18,652 nucleotides of DNA from an uncultured Mollicutes bacterium (GTDB taxonomy: Bacteria > Bacillota_I > Bacilli_A > RF39 > UBA660), in the NCBI GenBank assembly GCA_900543055.1, contig UQQI01000030.1, positions 1 through 18,652 on the forward strand. Direction: 5' to 3'. Numbering within the stretch: the first letter of the stretch is position 1; every line of letters starts with the position of its first letter. Below, one piece after another: positions 1-6,769 of the stretch. A model generated the notes under the pieces. That model was not told where the DNA came from. It saw nothing but the letters and a program-made list of their open reading frames with translations, and searched no databases. Made by a program: the position numbers and the translations under genes.

Positions 1-2
1 CT

Positions 3-24
3 CACCCGCATAGCGGGTGGTTTT
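3..24 (+). terminator. GC-rich hairpin followed by a short T tract
   Basis: CACCCGC (3-9) and GCGGGTG (13-19) form a perfect 7-bp stem with an ATA loop, followed by GTTTT on the plus strand. This could end a plus-strand gene lying left of the window. The T tract is short and runs into the next inverted repeat, so the element may instead belong to a larger structured intergenic repeat. No gene overlaps it. Confidence 0.5.
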
Positions 25-54
25 ATTATGTTCCTATCCCGGAACATAATAAAA
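21..54. repeat. 14-bp perfect inverted repeat (intergenic dyad)
   Basis: Positions 21-34 (TTTTATTATGTTCC) are exactly complementary to 41-54, with a 6-base loop TATCCC. It sits between the GC-rich hairpin at 3-19 and the terminator-like hairpin at 54-83, so bases 3-83 are almost wholly inverted repeats. Its role is unknown; it could be a bidirectional terminator component or part of a dispersed palindromic repeat. Confidence 0.6.
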
Positions 55-83
55 AATAACTCAATCTTACGACCAAGTTATTT
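50..83 (-). terminator. Probable terminator of the guaD unit
   Basis: AAATAACT (54-61) pairs with AGTTATTT (76-83), an 8-bp stem with a 14-base loop. On the minus strand the stem is followed by a run of T (complement of 50-56). It lies about 50 bases past the stop codon of the last gene of the minus-strand unit, the expected place for its end. The large loop and AT-rich stem make it a modest example. Confidence 0.5.
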
Positions 84-130
84 ATAAAAATTATGTTTCA
101 CATCATTGAATAATATACACAAGATCTTTC

Positions 131-769
131 CTAAGATAGTATTTTAAACAATATTTTTTCTTTACTTTTAACTTTATTTATATTATCAACACTTATATAA
201 TAATAAACATTTTCTTTTACTGATTTTTTTAATTTTTCACCACTAATTATTGTACTTTTAGAATCTTTCATAAGATTCTTTCCATTTTTTCCTTTTTTTA
301 CAATAACATTAGCACTCGTATTATTTTGAATACTTACATCATATGTAAACTCTTCTTTATTAACATTATCTATACTTTTGTAATTAGTTACTTTAACAAT
401 ATAATCACTTGTAAGTGCATCAGCATTAATTGTTATACTACTTTGATTATCTTTTTCAAATACAGGAACAACAATATTCGCAACAACTTTATTTTTGTTT
501 TCATTATCCTTCTTCACAACAAGTATTCCAAGAACAACTACAACAATTAATAATATAAAAAATATTGCTTGTAATAAAATATTTACTTTATTGGATTCTT
601 TCTTTATGTTTTCTTTCTTTATGTTTTCTTTTTTTATTGTTCTTTTTCTTGAAGTTTTACTTGTAATTTTCTTCTCATTCAAATTACTACTTTTAGTAGT
701 TTTCTTTTTAGCAGGTGTTTTACGACTAGTAGTTTTTTTCTTTTCAATCTTTTTATCTTTATTTTCCAT
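131..769 (-). CDS. Lys-rich single-pass membrane protein, function unknown
   Basis: Not recognised as a named family. The 212-residue protein has three parts. Residues 1-62 are a very basic, disordered-looking tail full of Lys, Thr and Ser, ending in a tandem repeat of a five-residue unit (KKENI, about 46-58). Residues 63-85 are a strong membrane helix. Residues 86-212 are a polar domain predicted outside the cell. The basic residues before the helix favour an N-in orientation, so the Lys-rich tail should face the cytoplasm, where it could contact nucleic acid, ribosomes or acidic lipid; this is inference. A segment near residue 143 (YDVSIQNN) resembles YNITIQNN in the membrane protein at 6245-6769, possibly a shared beta-sandwich fold. 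The ATG is preceded by AAGGAG about 10 bases upstream and overlaps the guaD stop codon as TAATG, so translation is probably coupled. It is the last gene of its unit. Stop codon TAG. Confidence 0.7.
   Translation of the reverse strand: MENKDKKIEKKKTTSRKTPAKKKTTKSSNLNEKKITSKTSRKRTIKKENIKKENIKKESNKVNILLQAIFFILLIVVVVLGILVVKKDNENKNKVVANIVVPVFEKDNQSSITINADALTSDYIVKVTNYKSIDNVNKEEFTYDVSIQNNTSANVIVKKGKNGKNLMKDSKSTIISGEKLKKSVKENVYYYISVDNINKVKSKEKILFKILS
596..640. repeat. Three tandem 15-bp units inside a coding region
   Basis: A 15-bp unit (plus strand TTCTTTCTTTATGTT) occurs at 596-610 and 611-625 and, with mismatches, at 626-640. Being 15 bases long it preserves the reading frame. It encodes the Lys-Lys-Glu-Asn-Ile repeats next to the membrane helix of the minus-strand protein. 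The third copy has diverged. Confidence 0.8.
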
Positions 770-1221
770 TAGTATATTTCTCCTTCATAATTTTTTAAAA
801 CATCAACACATTCTTTATTAGTTACTTCATGTTTTTCTAAAATATTATTTTCTCCATTTAAATATCTATATATTACATCATCCCTAAAACCAGCCGCTGC
901 TGCATCATATCTTGTTGCTCCAAAATACATTACTTTAATATTAGACCAAATAATTGCAGATAAACACATAGGACATGGTTCACAACTACTATAAATTATA
1001 CAATCACTTAAATCATGAGTCTTTAGTTTCAAACATGCTTTTCTAATTGCCACAACCTCAGCATGATTTGTAGGATCATGACTTGTAAGTACTTCATTAT
1101 GTCCTCTTGAAATAACATTTCCACTCTTATCAACTATAACTGCACCAAATGGTCCACCATCACCTTTTGAAGAACCATGAATTGCTTCTATTGCAGCCAC
1201 TTTTAAAAAATCATTATTCAT
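769..1221 (-). CDS. guaD: Guanine deaminase (cytidine-deaminase fold)
   Basis: Hydrolyses guanine to xanthine and ammonia in purine salvage; a cytoplasmic zinc enzyme. The deaminase signature is complete: HAEVVAIR supplies the zinc-binding His and catalytic Glu, and SCEPCPMC supplies the two zinc-binding Cys. The N-terminal GGPFGAVIVD stretch, the DAAAAGF segment and the C-terminal tyrosine match Bacillus-type GuaD as I remember it, and the length (150 residues) is close to that family's roughly 156. tRNA adenosine deaminase TadA and dCMP deaminase share the fold but fit the middle and end less well. A start three codons upstream (1230) exists, but the GAGG motif lies only one base from it and about 10 bases from the ATG at 1221, and MNNDFLK aligns with the family start. 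The ATG overlaps the end of the upstream gene by 8 bases, and the stop overlaps the next start as TAATG. Stop TAA. Confidence 0.88.
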   Translation of the reverse strand: MNNDFLKVAAIEAIHGSSKGDGGPFGAVIVDKSGNVISRGHNEVLTSHDPTNHAEVVAIRKACLKLKTHDLSDCIIYSSCEPCPMCLSAIIWSNIKVMYFGATRYDAAAAGFRDDVIYRYLNGENNILEKHEVTNKECVDVLKNYEGEIY

Positions 1222-2581
1222 TTTTCTCATACCTCGCTCTTAAATTATTATATAAGTTTTTCTTCTTAGAAACTGCAACATTACTTAATTTACTATTTAA
1301 AATAGCACCTGTTGTATCTTCATCAATCTTAACAACACTACTTACTTTATTATCAATTTTAACATTACCTGATACAACAACTATTTTTTTATCAGTAACC
1401 TTAAATGATGAACTAATACTATTTGTATAACTTTTATTCTTTTTATTATAATTAACAAACTTAGAAGATATAACTAAATCATAAGACTTTGTACCATTAT
1501 TAAATAATAAATTTAAATTAGAACTATTAACTCCCTTTTCATATTTTAATATACCAACATCATTCTTCAAATAATCACTAAACTTAATAGTAATACTCTT
1601 ATCATTAATAGTAGTACTACCAATATATTTAATAGTGCCATTATCTATACAATAAATAGTACCAACACTCAAACTTCCTTCATAACTATAACTTTTAACA
1701 TCATTATTTAAAATATGAACAATTTCATACTTTAAAGGTTTATATAATGATTTAGAAATAAATACATTTATAGTATAACTTTCTTTTTTATCTAATATTC
1801 TCTTATTATAATTCACTTTTCTTTTTTTTAAATTATTATCACTACTACTTAATATACTGTAAGAACGCTTATCATTCTTTAAATCATCTAAAATACCGCT
1901 AAGTATATCTTTAACTCTCTTATCATCTATAGTTAAGCTAATTTGATACACATCTGTATCTTTATTTAAAATATTTTCATTAACTATATTTTTCTCAAAG
2001 TATTCTTCTTTTAAATTATTTTTTAAACTTTTTAATATAAAGTTATATAAATAATCAATATTATCTTTTGTAGTATTTTCTTCAGTTAAACTTTCAAAAT
2101 AATTGCAACTACCACCATTAATATAATTACTATATACACTATTTATAAAATAATATTTTGTAGCGTTTTCTACTAATAATTTATTATATAAAACATTTTG
2201 AGTACCAATATTTGTTTTAACTTCAGAATATATTTTTTTATTTTTAATATCCTGCATTAATTTATAATTAATTGTAGTATTATTTAAATTATTAATCATA
2301 TAGTATTTCGATAATATAGAAGGATCACTAGAAATACCATATTTTTCACTACTCATTTCAAATGAAACATTACCATCAATAGAAAAGTTATCACCAACTA
2401 AATATTTAGAATCAAAAGAAAAATACTTATCTTTTAATAAATCAATACTATCAATTAAAGATGAAAAAACATAGTTAGGTTTTGATACATTCTTTAAATA
2501 AAATCCAAAATAAAGTAAGACTGAAGCGATACACACAAGTAAAAATACTACAACAATCTTTGTAATATTTTCTTTTTTCAT
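1214..2581 (-). CDS. Large membrane-anchored extracytoplasmic protein, unknown function
   Basis: I do not recognise this 455-residue protein. It has a short basic N-terminus, one hydrophobic helix at about residues 8-27 (signal anchor or uncleaved signal peptide), then a long polar region rich in Asn, Lys, Ser, Ile and Tyr with alternating strand-like stretches. There is no lipobox, cell-wall anchor or catalytic motif I can name. The segment DSKYLVGDNFSIDGNVSFEM (about 57-76) looks like the start of a beta-rich domain. The C-terminal part from about residue 290 could be a second beta domain. A GTG start three codons upstream (2590) is possible, but AGGAAG is spaced correctly for the ATG at 2581. 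It is the first gene of a three-gene unit with guaD and a Lys-rich membrane protein, downstream of a strong promoter. There is no evident functional link with purine salvage; the grouping may be incidental. Stop TAA. Confidence 0.7.
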   Translation of the reverse strand: MKKENITKIVVVFLLVCIASVLLYFGFYLKNVSKPNYVFSSLIDSIDLLKDKYFSFDSKYLVGDNFSIDGNVSFEMSSEKYGISSDPSILSKYYMINNLNNTTINYKLMQDIKNKKIYSEVKTNIGTQNVLYNKLLVENATKYYFINSVYSNYINGGSCNYFESLTEENTTKDNIDYLYNFILKSLKNNLKEEYFEKNIVNENILNKDTDVYQISLTIDDKRVKDILSGILDDLKNDKRSYSILSSSDNNLKKRKVNYNKRILDKKESYTINVFISKSLYKPLKYEIVHILNNDVKSYSYEGSLSVGTIYCIDNGTIKYIGSTTINDKSITIKFSDYLKNDVGILKYEKGVNSSNLNLLFNNGTKSYDLVISSKFVNYNKKNKSYTNSISSSFKVTDKKIVVVSGNVKIDNKVSSVVKIDEDTTGAILNSKLSNVAVSKKKNLYNNLRARYEKNE

Positions 2582-2604
2582 AATTACCACTTCCTATCAT
2601 ATTA

Positions 2605-2632
2605 ATTATATCAAATAAAGAGAATAAGTCAA
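2605..2632 (-). promoter_or_regulatory. Sigma-A type promoter for the membrane protein-guaD unit
   Basis: Read on the minus strand there is TTGACT (2632-2627), a 16-base spacer, and a perfect TATAAT (2610-2605). It lies just upstream of the AGGAAG ribosome binding site and ATG at 2581, and just downstream of the terminator at 2641-2676. This is the best promoter match in the window. Confidence 0.8.
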
Positions 2633-2640
2633 ACAAGATA

Positions 2641-2676
2641 AAAAGAAAAAAGAAATCAAAATTCATTGATTTCTTT
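2641..2676 (-). terminator. Rho-independent terminator after the Asn-rich membrane protein
   Basis: An 11-bp perfect stem (2649-2659 with 2666-2676, AAAGAAATCAA type) with a 6-base loop is followed on the minus strand by TTTTTCTTTT. It begins 9 bases past the stop codon at 2685. Its stem shares the GAAATCAA core with the terminator at 5584-5613, which follows a paralogous gene. Confidence 0.85.
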
Positions 2677-2684
2677 ATAACAAT

Positions 2685-3602
2685 TTAATTAAATGCATCA
2701 GTAGATGATCCATCTATGATTTTACTTGGCTTAGAAGTATCTGAATCGTTTTTACTAAAATCACCACTAGTATTCAACTTAGTATTCTTAGCAACACTTG
2801 CTACTGTATTACAAAAATCATCAAGTTGACTATCAGTTGCATTAGATACCATTATAATTGTAAGATCATTATACTCAACTGCTGAATAGTAAAGAACTAC
2901 ATTAGCATTAAGTGCGATTTTAAAAGTATAAATAGTAAGTCCATCTTTTATTACTGTATTTTCAAGAAGTATTGTTCCAATACTTGAAAATTCACTTTTT
3001 AATTCATTATATCCTCCTAAATCATCTAATTTATATGGCAAAGGTTCACTAATAGCGATTCTATAATTTCCATCAAAAACTAAACTGCTACTAGTACTTT
3101 CAGAAGAATATTTAAATTTACTTGGCACAGATACTTTATATTTACCAATAGTATATGAAGATGATTTACTTATTTTTTCTTTTTCAACAACTTCATCATT
3201 TCCATCACCTGCTGTCTCTATTACTTTTTCAACAAGATTATATGTAACTTTAAGAAAAAATCCTACTAAAAATATCGCAATAATAACAACTACAGCTATA
3301 ATCACATATTTTGATGAATTATTTTTTTTAGGACTATTACCATTTGAATTCATATTTGGTTGCATTCCAGAATTATTATTCATATTATTACTATTTGAAT
3401 TCATACCCATATTTTGACTCATAACATTAGGTTGTACCCCAGGATTTTGAATTGTATTAACATTTTGATTTAAATCATTAGAATTAACTCCTACATTTTG
3501 ATTCATACCAACATTTGAATTAACATTAGTTGGCTGATTATTTCCCATTTGGGAATTAAAATTATTCATATTATTTTCATTATTGTTATTATTATTATTC
3601 AT
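2685..3602 (-). CDS. Asn-rich single-pass membrane protein with a duplicated outer domain
   Basis: Function unknown. The 305 residues divide into a cytoplasmic-looking, low-complexity tail of Asn, Met, Gln and Val (1-96, opening with seven consecutive Asn), a membrane helix at about 99-119 preceded by lysines (N-in), an acidic linker, and an extracytoplasmic domain at about 149-277. The final 28 residues are Ser/Asp-rich. The outer domain aligns without large gaps to residues 53-185 of the protein at 5616-6227. Shared landmarks are GNYRI, then a Pro six to seven residues on, EYND, an Asp before a DF pair, and NTK followed by Leu or Ile and Asn. The start has GGAGG about 9 bases upstream. It lies 28 bases after the clostripain remnant and was probably co-transcribed with that gene before its 5' end was lost. 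I see no promoter of its own, so its present expression is uncertain. Stop TAA. Confidence 0.78.
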   Translation of the reverse strand: MNNNNNNNENNMNNFNSQMGNNQPTNVNSNVGMNQNVGVNSNDLNQNVNTIQNPGVQPNVMSQNMGMNSNSNNMNNNSGMQPNMNSNGNSPKKNNSSKYVIIAVVVIIAIFLVGFFLKVTYNLVEKVIETAGDGNDEVVEKEKISKSSSYTIGKYKVSVPSKFKYSSESTSSSLVFDGNYRIAISEPLPYKLDDLGGYNELKSEFSSIGTILLENTVIKDGLTIYTFKIALNANVVLYYSAVEYNDLTIIMVSNATDSQLDDFCNTVASVAKNTKLNTSGDFSKNDSDTSKPSKIIDGSSTDAFN

Positions 3603-3630
3603 TTTATTTTTCCTCCATTCAATAACAACA

Positions 3631-4974
3631 TTAATTTATCTTAACTAAATTAGAATAATGAACTTGTTTTTTTACATCAAAGATTTTAAATAAACAATAA
3701 TATTCTCCTTTAGAATCTAAATTACTATATTTTAAATCATATTTTCCAGGTTCAACTGAGATATAATATATACTATCAGATGATTCCCAGTTGTTTGTGT
3801 AATTACCATTTTCATCAACTATTTTATATGTTGGAATTAAGTAGTCAACAGAAGTAAAATCCTCTTCATCTAACGAAACTTCTTGAACTCCAGCATCATT
3901 TTTTCTTGAATAAATATGTTTATCAATAACAGGTTTATCCTTATTAAGAAGAATATATGTTCTTGCAGAGTATAATTTAAAATCAAGTAATTCAGAATCA
4001 AAATATTTTAACATACTAAATGATTGTAATACTTTACTACTATTATTATTTAATTTATATACAGGTAAATATTCACTACTATTATCTCTTTGATCAGTGA
4101 TTGTAATCATATTGTTAGATAAATTTGTCTTTAAAACTCCATCACTACCTAATTTAGCATCATCACTCATATATATAGGAGAATATTCACCAGACTCATT
4201 CTTTTCAAAAATAATATATCCTGCTTTTGAAAAATCTTTTATTTCTTCATCTGATAACTTTAATTGAAATTCCTTAGTATCTTTGTTTATCTCAGAATTT
4301 TTAGACGTAGTAGAATCAAAAGATGAGAAACCAGCTGTTTTATTATCACTCATATAATTATCAAAGTCATTAATTAATTTATCATAATTTGAACTATAAT
4401 TTAGACTTGAATAAATTATAGTTCTTATTTGCTTATTAGAATTAGCACTATTATATGGAAAATAAATTGATATACCTTTAGTATTATTTAATCTAGAATA
4501 ATTATATTCAACAGAATCTTCAATTGCATTCAAAACTTTATCTGCTTTATTAGGAGATAAACTTCTCAAACCTTTTACAAATTGGTACATGTCAACTGAA
4601 TCATAAATATTTTGCTTATCCGAACCAAATTGAAATAAAGATGCACGTACTTTAGATATTTTATTATAATTGCTCTTATTAGAAATATCTTTAATAAAAT
4701 CATCAAAAGTAGTATTAACCTTACTTAACTTATTTAAATTTATTATTGAATATGTTTGTGTCATAGTATGATTCTCATCAATTGATAAATCAATATATTC
4801 GACATATTCATCAATAAATTGCTTGCCAAATTTATTAACATTATCTTTTGGTTTTAAATCATTTATAAAGTTAAATATTGTACTCATATAACTACCATAT
4901 GTAACTTCTTCAGAAACAATTAAATAGTCAGAATAATTACTAAAACTATTAGCAACTTCTATTGTTGCGTTTAA
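3631..4974 (-). pseudogene. Clostripain-family (C11) cysteine peptidase, C-terminal fragment
   Basis: C11 peptidases are secreted or surface proteases cutting after basic residues, with a catalytic His-Cys pair in the N-terminal half. Only the C-terminal part remains. Landmarks from the 5' side are: an ATIEVA stretch followed by SDYLIVSEE (the family motif just after the catalytic Cys, normally near LMATIEVA and DYxxASEE), TQTYSIINLNKL, the DMYQFVKGL helix, and GISIYFPY near residue 138 of the ATG-initiated frame. Homology runs in frame upstream of the first ATG (4887) to about 4968-4974 and stops at the edge of the transposase remnant. The catalytic Cys, His and signal peptide are therefore missing. 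No ribosome binding site precedes ATG 4887, which looks like an internal Met. The remaining 418 codons are open with no frameshift, so the loss is probably recent or the C-terminal domain still serves a purpose. Beyond it the final 200 residues are not recognised. Confidence 0.75.
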
Positions 4975-5525
4975 AAGAAGTTAATAAAATGATTTCATGT
5001 CGTACTTCCAAACTAGGATATTCTGTTTATGAATGTCCTGATTGCGTTGAAATTAAATTTTCTTTTCATACCTACAAATATAGATTTTGTCCTTCTTGTG
5101 GTAATAAATATAATAAACAACGTTTTGCTTCTATTTTCTCAAAATTATTATTCAACTGTAATGTTGTTTTTACTATTCCAGATGAACTAAGAAGTTATTT
5201 TAGACAAGATAAAAAAAGATTGATGAAAGTTCTGTCATATTTACTTAAGAATGATATTGGTAAAGAAGAATTTAAAAAAGTTAAGAATGATATGTATTTC
5301 AAATATAAAGAAGGATTCTACGATAGTATTTTTGTTAGCTTTTGGTATCAGATGAAAAAATTTATATTTTCAAATGTTAAAAATGTCACAAATTGAATCC
5401 AGTTCCTGATTTTATAGTAAGTGAATACATGGAACTTTTAAAATTTACTAAAAAGGAAAACTACCCCTGAAATGGAATATCCATACTATAATGGTACTAT
5501 GTTACCTATTGATTTAAAAAATTAA
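4962..5525 (+). pseudogene. Degenerate IS91-type transposase remnant
   Basis: The only plus-strand coding remnant. The open part (4962-5396, 144 codons, nominal TTG start) begins with the zinc-binding domain typical of IS91/Y2 transposases: CRTSKLGYSVYECPDC, a His at 36, and FCPSCG (Cys 25, 28, 43, 46). It continues with NVVFTIPDELRSYF, the start of the Y2 domain. It then jumps to KEEFKKVKNDMYF and a KEGFY stretch that I associate with the C-terminal half of these proteins. The central part with the HUH histidines (usually HPHIH-like) and the catalytic tyrosine region is absent. After the TGA at 5397 coding continues in a shifted frame as KCHKLNPVPDFIVSEYMELL. It shifts again at a CCCC tract near 5464 (ending PYYNGTMLPIDLKN, stop at 5523-5525). 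So it is a non-functional protein with an internal deletion and at least two frameshifts. It is probably a piece of a larger element, and insertion or rearrangement here truncated the clostripain gene. Confidence 0.75.
4966..4974 (+). repeat. Left copy of a 9-bp inverted end repeat
   Basis: TGCGTTTAA here is the exact reverse complement of TTAAACGCA at 5561-5569. The two copies bracket the transposase remnant, and the clostripain homology ends within this copy. This may mark the edge of the inserted DNA, but 9 bases in AT-rich sequence is short and IS91 elements classically lack terminal inverted repeats. Confidence 0.35.
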
Positions 5526-5547
5526 AGCTCTTGCCTTTAATTTTTTT
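5516..5547 (+). terminator. Terminator of the transposase remnant
   Basis: Bases 5516-5527 (AAAAATTAAAG type) pair over 12 positions with 5535-5546, with a 7-base loop CTCTTGC and a run of seven T at 5541-5547. It directly follows and partly overlaps the remnant's last stop codon. The A run on the other side means it could also work on the minus strand, protecting the clostripain fragment from read-through. Confidence 0.75.
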
Positions 5548-5560
5548 GTTCAATAATATC

Positions 5561-5569
5561 TTAAACGCA
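5561..5569 (-). repeat. Right copy of a 9-bp inverted end repeat
   Basis: TTAAACGCA is complementary to 4966-4974. It lies between the remnant's terminator and the terminator of the division operon, and is a candidate right boundary of the inserted segment (about 604 bp). Confidence 0.35.
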
Positions 5570-5583
5570 CTTTCCTTATATAT

Positions 5584-5613
5584 AAAAAAGAAATCAAATT
5601 ATTTCTTGATTTC
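5584..5613 (-). terminator. Terminator of the division operon
   Basis: GAAATCAA (5590-5597) pairs with TTGATTTC (5606-5613), an 8-bp stem with an 8-base loop, followed on the minus strand by six T. It starts 3 bases after the stop codon at 5616 and closes the unit that begins at mraZ. The stem core is the same as in the terminator at 2641-2676. Confidence 0.82.
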
Positions 5614-5615
5614 CA

Positions 5616-6227
5616 CTAACAGTTAAATACTTTTTCTAAATCAGGTATTTCTATATTTGAAGAAATTTTTTTCTTTGAATCTTTATTAATCTTCGTATTA
5701 TTTACAATATACAAAGAGTTATTATAAAAATCATTAATAATTTCATCATTTGCATCAGATAACATTAAATAAACTATATCATTGTATTCACAAAACATAA
5801 AATTAATAGTTTTACTAGACAACCCTATTTTACCAACAAACATATCCAAGTTATTTTGATTTATTTGATCAATTGCTAAAATATTATATTTTGACGATAA
5901 AACATTCTTTATATTTTCACTCCAATTACTTTTGTCTGATGAATTAATAATAATTGGATTTACTATAACAATCCTATAATTTCCATTTATTACAGTATAG
6001 TTTCTTTTCTCTGTTGATAAGACTGTTGTATATCCATCTGGAAATGCAAACTCAAAATCACTTTTAAAATCATTATCTAATAAATCTGTATCATTAGTTG
6101 TAACACTATTACTATTATTATTTGAAATAATAAAATTAAAAATAACAATTCCTAACAATATTACTAACAAAATACAAATAACAATAATTAAAATATTTTT
6201 TTTATTTATAAACTTTTCCTTTTTCAT
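5616..6227 (-). CDS. Single-pass membrane protein, last gene of the division operon
   Basis: Unknown function, 203 residues. It has a short Lys-rich N-terminus, a long hydrophobic helix at about 11-34 and an extracytoplasmic region. A domain at about 53-185 is paralogous to the outer domain of the Asn-rich protein at 2685-3602, with shared GNYRI, EYND, an acidic stretch before DF, and NTKIN. Unlike that paralogue it has almost no cytoplasmic tail. A single Cys ends the protein (NC). There is no catalytic motif that I recognise; the alternating strands suggest a small alpha-beta sensor or binding domain, which is inference. AGAGGTG lies 5 bases before the ATG. The gap from the previous gene is 17 bases with no terminator or promoter, so it belongs to the mraZ transcription unit. 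Location suggests a role in septal or lateral wall synthesis. Stop TAG. Confidence 0.77.
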   Translation of the reverse strand: MKKEKFINKKNILIIVICILLVILLGIVIFNFIISNNNSNSVTTNDTDLLDNDFKSDFEFAFPDGYTTVLSTEKRNYTVINGNYRIVIVNPIIINSSDKSNWSENIKNVLSSKYNILAIDQINQNNLDMFVGKIGLSSKTINFMFCEYNDIVYLMLSDANDEIINDFYNNSLYIVNNTKINKDSKKKISSNIEIPDLEKVFNC

Positions 6228-6244
6228 ATTTTCACCTCTAAAAA

Positions 6245-6769
6245 TTAAATACTTTTACTTAATAATCCTAATTTATAATTAAATTTCTTAACACCAGTAA
6301 CTGTAGAATAATTATACACTACATTTAACTTAACATCAGTAGAATCTCCTGGTTCAAGTATCTTTTCACTTACATCTGAAAAACTAATAGAAACAGGAAG
6401 TAAACTAGTCTTAAATGCTCCTTTATAGTACTCTGGACTTTCAATTAAATCAAGAACTTCAGCATCTACTGTACCATTATTTTGAATTGTAATATTATAA
6501 TTTAATTCGTCCCTTGCATTATTCATTATAAAATCCATATTTAGAAGTTTTCCATCATCTTCAATAGAAATATTACCAACTGGTTCAACACTTCCACCAC
6601 TAACAGAAGATATTTTACTAACTTCTACAAAAGAAACATCATAAACTTTATCTGTTTTCTTTTCTTTATCAAGTTCAATAGAAAGAATAATAAAACCAAT
6701 TCCAAGACATATGATAGTTATACATAAAACAACAATCATACCATTTCTCACACTAACTAATTTTTTCAT
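6245..6769 (-). CDS. Small single-pass membrane protein with beta-sandwich-like outer domain
   Basis: Not a family I can name. The 174 residues contain a membrane helix at about 11-30 with basic residues before it (N-in) and an outer domain from about residue 40. That domain has a strand pattern typical of Ig-like or DUF11-type sandwiches: a YNITIQNNGTVDAEVLDL stretch, then LEPGDSTDVKLNVVYNY, the usual layout of a conserved Asn-Asn-Gly turn and a PGDS loop before the last strands. Such domains in other surface proteins often mediate packing or protein contacts. A second ATG two codons upstream (6775) exists, but GGGG is spaced correctly for the ATG at 6769, which overlaps the preceding stop as TAATG. 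This implies translational coupling with the RsgI-like gene. It is sixth of seven genes in the division operon. Stop TAA. Confidence 0.75.
   Translation of the reverse strand: MKKLVSVRNGMIVVLCITIICLGIGFIILSIELDKEKKTDKVYDVSFVEVSKISSVSGGSVEPVGNISIEDDGKLLNMDFIMNNARDELNYNITIQNNGTVDAEVLDLIESPEYYKGAFKTSLLPVSISFSDVSEKILEPGDSTDVKLNVVYNYSTVTGVKKFNYKLGLLSKSI

Noticed and set aside
326..821. Plus-strand frames opposite the Lys-rich membrane protein
   Set aside because: They are Phe/Ile/Leu-rich complements of Lys/Asn codons, with no ribosome binding site or recognisable domain, and overlap a well-supported minus-strand gene.
1149..1430. Plus-strand frame across guaD and its neighbour
   Set aside because: It lies opposite two coherent minus-strand genes and has hydrophobic low-complexity content typical of antisense frames.
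2475..2666. Minus-strand 63-codon frame upstream of the large membrane protein
   Set aside because: It runs through the terminator and promoter region and into another frame of the real gene; no ribosome binding site or homology.
4887..4889. ATG 4887 as a true start for the clostripain-like protein
   Set aside because: No ribosome binding site precedes it and family homology continues in frame upstream for about 27 codons.
4962..5396. An intact small zinc-finger protein rather than a transposase remnant
   Set aside because: The same protein continues in shifted frames up to a terminator, and its parts match separate regions of IS91-type transposases, so it is better explained as a decayed gene.
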